Assembly (NCBI GenBank): GCA_000711775.1 | Contig: ARYC01002479.1 | Span: 1-64,000, forward strand | DNA: 64,000 nt | Direction of reading: 5' to 3' | From: Oxytricha trifallax | Lineage: Eukaryota; Ciliophora; Spirotrichea; Sporadotrichida; Oxytrichidae | In this document: positions 53,222 to 64,000 of the stretch, in pieces | Numbering within the stretch: the first letter of the stretch is position 1 | Layout: every line of letters starts with the position of its first letter | Notes under the pieces: generated by a model | What the model was told of the DNA's origin: nothing | The model's database searches: none | Seen by the model: the letters and a program-made list of their open reading frames with translations, nothing else | Position numbers and translations under genes: made by a program

Positions 53222-56200
53222 ATGTCTCTCATCGAAGAATTAAACTTCAATTTACTAGGTCTCTCACTTTCTTTTATGGAAATCTAGGACATAGTGAGAT
53301 TTTCATAAACAAATAAGAATTTTCACAGCCAAATAAATAAAGTTAATCATACTTGGCAAAGCATATTGAGCGAATGGATTCAAACTGAGCACTCAAATCA
53401 AATAGTGCCTTATGATGGATAGAAATTTAAGCAAATCCTGAGGTTTTCCACATCATAATTCCGCACTTTAAACAATTAGAACGATTGTAAAATTATTGAC
53501 CGCATCTTTATAATTAAAATTAAATATATCTTATATTCCTATAATAATTTTAATAATCATAATATTATAGCTTACACAATTTGCTAAACTACCTATCTTA
53601 AAAGGAAGATCACTTAATCATCGAAGGAGTTCAAGCTTCTTCATAAGATTATAATCAATCTATCTTCAGAACTTAGGACCCTGATATATTTTATTAGTTT
53701 AATAAATGCTTTAATTTATATTAATTTTTTAATTAGACTATAGTAATTTGATTTAGGCATTAAATGTGTATTTAATATTTTTAAAATAGGAAGTAATATT
53801 TACGAGTATTAAAACATTATGCCATATCTGAAGTAGAATTAGGTTGACTAAGTTTCTTCCGTTTTTTTATTAGAAAAGAAAATACTATTACTAATGTAAA
53901 TCTTTCTCAAAATTTAAAATCAATCTTTTATTCTCTAATTAATAAAATTATTTACTTAATATGAGTATTCTAACTTTTTAACACAATAGAGATACTTGAG
54001 AACTAGCCTTTAAATTTGAGGTTTTAATCAATTGTATTTTTGCATAGTGGTCTTAAATGGTTAATAAATCTCTTTTGGATGATACTATATTTTATTATTG
54101 TAGATATACATTTTAATTTGGAAAATTAAATTAAATTACTGATTAAATAATCATAATTCGTGGCAGTTAACTTTTAGGAAACAAAAACAATATGGTACTT
54201 TTTCGATAGAGAATTTAAAATAGGCTCAACTTTTCTTGCGGCGGTACCCCTCTATCGCATCCATAAAACGAGTTAAAACGACTTTAATTTTTGCATCAAA
54301 ATAAACTAAACAAATTATTAAAAATTAAAGTCGTGTTAACTCGTTTTATGGATGCGATAGAGGGGTACCGCCACAAGAAAAGTTGAGCCTATTTTAAATT
54401 CTCTATCGAAAAAGTACCATATTGTTTTTGTTTCCTAAAAGTTAACTGCCACGAATTATAATTATTTAATCAGTAATTTAATTTAATTTTCCAAATTAAA
54501 ATGTATATCTACAATAATAAAATATAGTATCAAATAAAATCTTATATAATTACTTTATTTCTTGCAATTTATCATAATTTATCAAGGAAATATCAATTTA
54601 AGACTTATAATTTATTTTAATGGAAAATTGTGATATCTGAGTATACTTTTATATTAAATAAACATAAAGATCCTACTTATTATAAAAATGTTAATTTGTT
54701 AAATATTGTTAAATTATTTTAACGATATTAATATAGCTTAATAATTTCCTTTAAGATTTTTTATGATTTCTATGATAAAAATAACTTTATTTTTATTCTT
54801 AAAATCTCTAAAAATGCTATTTATTATAGTTGTTTTATAAAATTATTAAGTAAAAAGAAAATAAAAACTACTAAAAATATTTGGTAATTGACTCTAGATA
54901 GAAGAAGCTATGATTATTTCTGGAGTTCCTCAGGATCATTAAACCCAAACGACTCAGAGTGGTTGATTTACAAAGTTGCCAACTTAGGTTAAAACCAAGA
55001 AAAAGCCCTCATACACTCAGTTATCATATCAGCTTTCTAAAAATATAAAAATTATAAATAATTATGATTTCTTGCCTAGGTTTTAGCATGGCATGCCTAT
55101 TTACCCGCCTAGAGAGATTCAAATTGAAGTAGGTAATTCACCAAATCATTATCATTACAAATCGCCAATATTCGCAGTATAATAAAACACCAACGAAGAA
55201 CAAACTTTCTGTATTTTGCCAGATGTAGTGGTTGGAGAATACATTATTTGAATTTAAATGCTTTATAAATTCTTATTAATTTAACCCGCATTTTAATTAA
55301 TACATTAAGATAACTTTAATAGGCAAACCCACAATGCAGAATACAGATAAAGAATATTACATTGCTCTTCGTTATGTAGGAATTTAAGGAATTCTGCTAA
55401 ATGATGTTAAAGATGAAAAATTAAAACAAATTTTGGCATCAAAACCTCTCAAAAATATAAATTCTCATCCCTAAAACCCCTAGTAAACTGAGGAAGAAGA
55501 GAAGGAATCTTATATAAATAATTTACAAGGCGAAATAGGGCTTTTATAGAAAATTTAAGAGATCAAAGACAATAATCATTAGGAATTGAGTGAGAAACTA
55601 TTTGAGATGAGAAAATAATTACAAAATAATATTAGGAATATTCTAGAAGAAAAGGTTTTAACATTAGATGATATTATAGAATTGGTATTTTACTCATGTG
55701 AGAAATATGGAAATATTGATTTTTCGATGACTATGATTATATTCAAGATCCTTGATAGTTTAAAGCATGACGATGCATTAGCTTATGACTTCATAAATAA
55801 ATGTGTGATTAATAAAAATACAAAGCTTTTAATAAATTAAATTTAAAGATTTCATAGAGAAGATTGCTGCATGTCCTGATGAAATAAACATTTTTTATTT
55901 GAAGGAGGAAATAGACAAATTTTTGTATTCTTAGGATCCCGATTCTGATATTAAGCAAGGTACTAAACTTCTGTTTATGCAAGTTTTTGAACTCCCTCAT
56001 GATAAATTATAATAATATTATTGATTATTTACTTATGATGCTTTTGAATACAACCTAATGTATTTGCCAATGCTAAACACAATTGAAAAAGCATTCAGTT
56101 TTATCAATTATTTAGGCTATAAAATTGCTTACTCCAAATGCAAGTTCTTAGACATCGAGAGAATTCTTAAAGCTTTGTCAAATAAATTTGGAGAGTTGGC

Positions 56201-56541
56201 TGTAGTTGCCTATGATAATAAATATATATTAAATATTTAAGGTTTTAGACAATCACATAAAATAATTAAAAATTATATGTTGGTCAAAACATAGATAAGA
56301 TATTATGGAAAAATGAAGAAAAGCATATTCTCAGAAAACACCTGGATTAAATGTTAGAAAGATAGCTTCTGGTTAATAAAAATTGAAATAACTATTTAAT
56401 ATTAACTTAATGAGCAAATTCTATTTTTCTTGAGTCTTATATAATCCCGATAAAAGATTATCAAATCTAGTATATTTAAGATATCCCAAGAAGACAGTTC
56501 AAATGCTTAAATTAATTATAATTTCTTAGATTTTAAGATGA
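53222..56541 (+). CDS. F-box protein, At4g00755-like, with C-terminal coiled coil
   Basis: ATG 53222 opens an F-box-like region: LGLSLSFMEIQDIVRFSQTN then KNFHSQINKVNHTWQSILSE (L/I, F and W positions fit). Blocks at 53593-53710 and 53805-53900 follow. After palindrome copy 3, 54890-55035 reads SYDYFWSSSGSLNPNDSEWL and IYKVANLG. 55080-55250 reads HGMPIYPPREIQIEVGNSP; this SxxxYWSS...EWL.Y and G.PIY...(I/V) pattern is that of plant At4g00755-type F-box proteins. Then KEYYIALRYVGIQGILLND (55345), a coiled coil (NNLQGEIGLLQKIQEIKDNN, 55520), helical parts to 56240, and KHLDQMLERQLLVNKN (56340). One candidate end is TGA 56539-56541. SCF ubiquitin-ligase substrate adaptor by family. Confidence 0.7.
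54081..54531. repeat. Palindromic MITE-like element, copy 3
   Basis: The palindrome GATACTATATTTTATTATTGTAG...CTACAATAATAAAATATAGTATC is almost perfect over about 215-bp arms that meet at 54306. Core edges ATTGTAGATATACATT match the family. The inner part has GTGGCAGTTAACTTTTAGGA and TTTCGATAGAGAATTTAAAA but is otherwise diverged from copies 1 and 2. The arms extend beyond ATTGTAG by 17 bp. It lies in an insert of the F-box gene. Confidence 0.92.
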
Positions 56542-56654
56542 TTTCTTTTATTTTAATGATGACGAAGGACAAATTTATCAATTAAAAAAGAGTTTTATAC
56601 TAATCTTGAAATAATTAGCTTATATTTGTTTATATTTATATTCTATAAAATAAA

Positions 56655-58700
<2,046 letters not shown>

Positions 58701-59184
58701 AAACAACAAAATAATTAATTAATGCTTATAGTATAGAGAATTTAGGGTAAAATTAGGGTTTTATTCAAAATTCTAAAGACCTAAGTAATGTTTATAAGTG
58801 TCTAATTTTGTAAAATTTTTAAACTTGAGTAATTATTAAATGAAACAAAAATTACATGAGAGAAGGCAATGAACCTATGATTTTTAAATCATTTACATTC
58901 CTTCACAAATCTTAAAAAATAGTATAAGAAATTAAAAAGGTGAATAACCATGATTACGTATACAAAAATCTAATATTGGTTCTTTCTGAAATCATTAAGG
59001 CCATTATTGTAGATTTTATCTTTATAGTTAGAAAATAAACTATTAAAATTTGATTTTTTCATAAAAATTATTTTTATCAAATTAATATTTAAGCACAATC
59101 AATACTATTTTATCAATAACCACATTTTATAAATACAATTAAAAATTTTAGAATAATAAAAGTCAAATAATCTTTTTAATTTTA

Positions 59185-59973
59185 ATGGATTTATAATATA
59201 ATATCGCTGTATTTTTAAATATTAATTTGATAAAAATATTTTATTTTTAAGAAAATCAAATTTAAATAGTTTATTCTAAAAATATAACGATAAAATCTCC
59301 CATAATAGCCTTAACAATTTCAGAAAGTAAATTAAAACTATGGATTCTTCTACAAAATATAATATCATTTAATATGAATATTAATAATCAACTATCAATA
59401 ATTGACTTAGTATTTAAAGAAAATAACATTAAAAATGTACAAATCAAATATATCAATAATAATGCAAATGGACGAAATTTAATAACAAAATAAGAATTAA
59501 TGTAATCTATGAGGAAACCCTTGAACATACATCATGCTTTATATAAATAGCTAGATGAATCAGGAATGTACGGACATTTCCTAATAAAAAAAAAGAGTTT
59601 TAAAAAAGTAGAAAAATAACTTCGTGAAATAATGAAAGAACTGAATGAGTACTAAGGTAAAATGAATCAGGAAATCAGGGAACTTTTATAATAAATTAAT
59701 AAAATAGAAACAAAATTTTTAAATAACAAAATTCAAATCTAGGATAGAAAAAATCTTTTCAAGCAAAATATATGCATGAAGAATATGAGAAATAAAATGG
59801 TAAAATTAAAGATAATTAGGCAGTAAATAACCTAGATTTATTTAATGAAAATGATAAGAATTCATAAATCCAAGAATATTATGGAAAACTTGCTGATGTG
59901 GTAGTTTGAGTCTGCCGTTTCCCGAGAAGTGATAGATTTCAAAAACTATTCTCAAACAATGGATGTTAAATGA
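59185..59973 (+). CDS. Hypothetical coiled-coil ORF, possibly frameshifted
   Basis: ATG 59185 to TGA 59971-59973 is open for 262 codons in ciliate code. The first 80 codons are AT-rich and of doubtful value. From 59430 it looks coding: NNNANGRNLITKQELMQSMR, LYKQLDESGMYGHFLIKKK, VEKQLREIMKELNEYQGKMN. After about 59735 another frame looks better (MHEEYEKQNGKIKDNQAVNN, YYGKLADVVV) and stops at TGA 59907-59909, so a frameshift or tiny insert is likely. No family recognised. Lies between two inverted GC-rich motif clusters. Confidence 0.45.
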
Positions 59974-60404
59974 ACTCTTAAATTTAAAAATCTAGAAGAA
60001 TAGGTTCTTTTTTTGTTTTTAAAAAAAATCCATTTTGGATTAGAACTTTTTCAATAAATATAAATTCACTTACGTTGATATTATAATTTATATAAAAGTA
60101 GATGAAAATGGAATTTTTGATTAGGCCTATGAGACTTATTAGATCATCAGTATGAAATTTGAAAAATTAAGGGGAAAGTACAGTTTTTTTGTAAATGCAC
60201 CTTCACACAAAACAATATATAAAATCAACACCAAATAAAATAACAACTCAAATAAATTATGAGCACTATCAAATAAACCATTTGTTAATTCCTGGTGCAA
60301 TAATATAAAAAATTTTAACAAGAACTCAAAACCTAAAAAAAATATAATGTTAAGAGATCTGACAAAAATTATTGATGAAATAATAAAAGTATGAGAGAAA
60401 ATAT

Positions 60405-60488
60405 GAAGGGGGAAGTTTCCTGCCCCAAAATTTTATATGCACCCTAAGGGGGAAGTTTCCTGCCCCCAAAAAGGTAGTTTCCTGCCCC
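60405..60488. repeat. GC-rich motif cluster, right copy
   Basis: GGGGGAAGTTTCCTGCCCC at about 60408 and 60448, and GTAGTTTCCTGCCCC at 60474. Each unit is itself a near hairpin (GGGGCAGGAAACTTCCCC read inversely). Mirror image of 58338-58414. Confidence 0.75.
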
Positions 60489-60799
60489 ATAAATAAAAAT
60501 ATGCAATTTATATAATTTTCAAAGAATCTTTATCATCAATTATGATGTAGTTTTTTTTAATTTAGCTTCAAATATCATTTCGACCTTGATAATCAATTTA
60601 AAATTTAATGAAAATTACATTAATTATTAATAAAAAACACTTGTTTTAGCCTTGTTAATAATATATAATTTGATAAAGAATAATTATGTACCATGAAAAT
60701 TATTTAATAATAAATGTTGTATAGTACATGATTATGGTAATTGAAATTGAAATTTATTTGTTTATATTAAAATTAATAAAAAAAAATAAAATTTAATGT

Positions 60800-61107
60800 T
60801 GGGGGCAGGAAACTAAAACCCCATAGATCAATTAAGAAGCGAGGATTGAAGTTAAGAACAATTAGATTAAAAATTAATTATAATTGGCTAATAATATAAA
60901 TAATTAGGCTAAAATCAAATATACACACTTTGATTGGATTATTTTATAAGGACAATTAATCGAGCCAATAGTGTTAATAATTAGCCCAAACATTATAATT
61001 ATACGCCAATAATAATTAATTCTTAATTTAATTGTTCTTAACCCCAATTCTCATGTCTTAATTGATCTATGGGGTTTTACCTTTTGGGGCAGGAAACTTC
61101 CCCCCCC
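60800..61107. repeat. Palindromic element bounded by the GC-rich motif
   Basis: Begins GGGGGCAGGAAACTAAAACC and ends GGTTTTACCTTTTGGGGCAGGAAACTTCCCCCCCC in part inverted, part direct order. The inner arms (CCCCATAGATCAATTAAGA... and its complement) pair over about 90 bp around an AT-rich centre near 60948. No ORF. Confidence 0.8.
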
Positions 61108-61357
61108 GAAAATATTTATAATAAAATAAAATTAATAAAAGCTAATATGTCTAAAATAAATGAGAAGGATTTTCTTGACCCCGTGAAATATTACGAAAAA
61201 GACAGATATTAAATGCCCACGAATAAAAAGTCTTGCCCTCAAAATAAAATTAATATTATTCATTAACTCTAAATAAATTACATTTTATATTTAAAAAAAA
61301 AATTCATTAAAATAAATTAGCTCATAAAAAAAATAAATATGAAAAACACTCTTTCAA

Positions 61358-61519
61358 AAAAAAGATTGACACTTCAAACATGGATGGCCAATTTGAAATA
61401 CAAAAACTATGTTGAACTTTGTGATGGCTATTTTTCATAGTAAAATAAGAATATTTACTATGGAAATGTGTATGAGTTTTCAAAAGTCATTTCACAAAGT
61501 CAAATCCCTGGAAGCAAGA
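61358..61519. repeat. Satellite B, first partial unit, cut by a TBE end
   Basis: Starts AGATTGACACTTCAAACATG and runs to GGAAGCAAGA, where the unit is interrupted by CCCCAAAACCCC. It matches the array at 62640-64000. Confidence 0.92.
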
Positions 61520-62635
61520 CCCCAAAACCCCTTAGTGAGCTTTATAAGTGCTTTGATTTGTAGGGTATAGTAGGGGTCATATTGGGGTTAGTAGAGAAAT
61601 TAGGCCAATTTACAAAATGAAAAATATAAATTAGCAAAATTTAGGGTCGATTTATGATGAGTAATATTTAGATTTACTGCTTAAGCTTAGGTATGGTACG
61701 TGTATTAATATAGATTAAGCCAAACCTGTACTAAATTATGCAGCTATAGCAAAGGTTTTACGCAAGAGTGCCTCAACTGTTAGGTATCACTGCTTGCTAG
61801 CTGTTTAGCATTTTAATTCTGGTTGTTGAACGCATCCTGCAAGAAAATAAAAGTTCTCTCAGGCTCATATTGACTTCCTCTGCGACTCGAAGACTTTAAA
61901 GTATTGGGCACACTTTCCATTAGACTAGCGAGCTGTGATGTAACATCGCAGGATTCCTGACATGCGTATCTCTCCTTAGACTTTAGCCAATATTTATAGA
62001 AGAAACTGTATTACTTTCAAGATTGTCAACAGAGTGAAGAGAGTGATTTATTTCACAGTGCCATTCTATAGTAATAATTAAAACTATATATATGATTAAA
62101 TGCAGAGATCTATTACTAATAACATCAAGTTCATACACGCTGATGAAGCTGTATTCACCTTCAACACCTTTATTATTAAGTCTTGGTATAACAATTATGA
62201 TAATATAGAAGTCTATGATTAAAAAGTGAAGGTAGTCACCCATGCAATTTTAGCTGGTATAAACGAAGATTCAGGCCTAGAGAGTTATGTTATTAACCCT
62301 CGCTCTATTAAGTGAGAGTAGTATATAGAGTTCCTAAATAAGCTCAGAGAGAAGTATAGTAATCAAGAGATCATACTGTTTGTTGATAACTTCTCAGTTC
62401 ATAAGACAAAGGAGTCTAAGAAAGCTAATGAAGAGCTAAACATAACTCCTGTATACAACGTTCCATATAGCCCATAATTTTTAATGGAATTGAATTCTTC
62501 CGGAGTTAAATCAAGACTCACTACAAGAAGCTGCTGCTGTATCATCTTATGCATGACTTGCCCATCGATACAGTAGACTTAATTCAAAGAGCTGTAAGAG
62601 AGTGAGCGTAGATAAGACAACAGTGTGCGAGAGAG
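61520..62635. mobile_element. Truncated TBE transposon inserted in satellite B
   Basis: The left end is CCCCAAAACCCC at 61520, followed by TBE-like terminal sequence and a rightward transposase ORF, the normal inward orientation. The element stops near 62635 inside or just after the transposase, where satellite sequence resumes. The right end and the other two TBE genes are missing. The end sequence and transposase differ clearly from the 18609-22642 copy, so it belongs to another TBE group. Confidence 0.9.
61755..62606 (+). pseudogene. TBE 42-kDa-type transposase, degraded
   Basis: Reads TLKYWAHFPLDQRAVMQHRR (61890), NNIKFIHADEAVFTFNTF (62120, first Asp), EIILFVDNFSVHKTKE (62370, second Asp), PYSPQF (62470), then a frameshift at about 62490 removes the normal FNGIE glutamate context; YKKLLLYHLMHDLPIDTVDL continues in another frame. 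A TGA near 61825 forces a shift and a second TGA interrupts at about 62311 (SIK/EQYIEF). The TBE copy at 21447-22504 has Thr at the latter site. Confidence 0.88.
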
Positions 62636-64000
62636 GGAAGAATGAAATAAAAATATTAACTATGGAAATGTGTGTGAGTTTTCAAAAGTCATTTCACAAA
62701 GTCAAATCCCTGGAAGCAAGATCTAATGCTTGTCTGATCTGTGTCGCTCTTTCAAATCTAAGATTGACACTTCAAACATGGATGGCCATTTGAAATACAA
62801 AAACTATGTTGAACTTTGTGATGGCTAGTTTTCATAGTAAAATAAGAATATTTACTAAAGAAATGTGTGTGAGTTTTCAAAAGTCATTTCACAAAGTCAA
62901 ATCCCTGGAAGCAAGATCTAATGCTTGTCTGATCTGTGTCGCTCTTTCAAATCTAAGATTGACACTTCAAACATGGATGGCCATTTGAAATACACAAACT
63001 ATGTTGAACTTTGTGATGGCTATTTTTCATAGTAAAATAAGAATATTTACTAAAGAAATGTGTGTGAGTTTTCAAAAGTCTTTTCACAAAGTCAAATCCC
63101 TGGAAGCAAGATCTAATGCTTGTCTGATCTGTGTCGCTCTTTCAAATCTAAGATTGACACTTCAAACATGGATGGCCATTTTGAAATACAAAAACTATGT
63201 TGAACTTTGTGATGGCTATTTTCCATGGTAAAATAAGAATATTTACCATAGAAATGTGTGTGAGTTTTCAAAAGTCATTTCACAAAGTCAAATCCCTGGA
63301 AGCAAGATCTAATGCTTGTCTGATCTGTGTCGCTCTTTCAAATCTTAAGATTGACACTTCAAACATGGATGGCCATTTGAAATACAAAAACTATGTTGAA
63401 CTTTGTGATGGCTATTTTTCATAGTAAAATAAGAATATTTACTAAAGAAATGTGTGTGAGATTTCAAAAGTCATTTCACAAAGTCAAATCCCTGGAAGCA
63501 AGATCTAATGCTTGTCTGATCTCTGTCGCTCTTTCAAATCTAAGATTGACACTTCAAACATGGATGGCCATTTGAAATACAAAAACTATGTTGAACTTTG
63601 TGATGGCTATTTTTCATAGTAAAATAAGAATATTTACTATGGAAATGTGTGTGAGATTTCAAAAGTCATTTCACAAAATCAAATCCCTGGAAGCAAGATC
63701 TAATGCTTGTCTGATATGTGTCACTCTTTCAAATCTAAGATTGACATTTCAAACATGGATGGCCATTTGAAATGCAAAAACTATGTTGAACTTTGTGATG
63801 GCTATTTTTCATAGTAAAATAAGAATATTTACTAAAGAAATGTGTGTGTGTGTTTTAAAAAGTCATTTCACAAAGTCAAATACCTGGAAGCAAGATCTAA
63901 TGCTTGTCTGATCTGTGTCGCTCTTTCAAATCTTAGATTGACACTTCAATCATGGATAGCCATTTGAAATACAAAAACTATGTTGAACTTTGTGATGGCT
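62636..64000. repeat. Satellite B array, 195/196-bp unit, runs off right edge
   Basis: ATGTTGAACTTTGTGATGGC recurs at 62806, 63001, 63197, 63393, 63588 and about 63783, giving 195-196 bp. Copies differ by a few bases, including the alternation of ACTATGG and ACTAAAG after AATATTT. Each unit holds a 60-codon open stretch, but the 195/196 alternation and TAG/TAA breaks mean it is not one reading frame, so I treat the ORFs as satellite by-products. Confidence 0.97.

Noticed and set aside
62602-63770. Series of 60-63 aa near-identical ORFs as a gene family.
   Set aside because: They repeat with the 195/196-bp satellite unit, are out of frame with one another and are separated by stops even in ciliate code reading of some copies; treated as satellite.

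Overview
The window is germline (micronuclear) DNA of a hypotrich ciliate close to Oxytricha/Sterkiella/Stylonychia. The evidence is direct. Genes read through only if TAA and TAG are glutamine and TGA is the sole stop. Coding blocks (MDSs) are broken by AT-rich inserts (IESs) flanked by short direct repeats (pointers). A 4.03-kb TBE-type transposon with C4A4-bearing inverted ends sits at 18609-22642, and a second, truncated TBE lies at 61520-62635. Both window ends are satellite arrays: a 192-bp unit at the left and a 195/196-bp unit at the right. I see no rRNA, tRNA or CRISPR.

Layout. 1-1050: 192-bp tandem repeat that is also an open 64-codon repeat. 1051-5099: AT-rich, with one weak ORF and an 804-bp inverted repeat. 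5100-14045: somatic-type genes: a small Cys-containing protein (-), a coiled-coil protein (+), a sperm-tail PG-rich (SHIPPO) protein (+), a WD40 protein (-) and a TMEM230-like membrane protein (+). 14699-24189: two tandem paralogous Q-rich genes (+), the second split by the TBE. 24385-27233: U1-70K snRNP protein (+). 27996-29747: a second SHIPPO protein (-). 30038-34500: Q/S/N-rich protein (+). 36286-37090: weak small gene (-). 37434-42114: C2H2 zinc-finger factor with a Q/N-rich tail (-).

42333-51171 looks different: four long ORFs with no IES (a chromodomain protein, a DDE transposase, a two-intron + strand gene and a ~900-codon unknown) carrying scattered frameshifts. I read it as a germline-limited composite mobile element or gene island. 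52236-58700 returns to somatic-type genes: a secreted/membrane glycoprotein (-), an F-box protein (+) and a CDPK-type kinase (+) whose last EF-hand is missing. 58300-61110 holds GC-rich hairpin motifs and one unassigned ORF.

Four copies of one palindromic, MITE-like family (6056, 27235, 46584, 54081) are spread through the window, in IESs, next to a 3' end, and between divergent ORFs. No operons are expected. In the soma each gene would sit on its own nanochromosome after IES, TBE and satellite removal. Exact exon/MDS borders below are inferred from reading frame, GT-AG signals and matching pointers, not from a macronuclear sequence.
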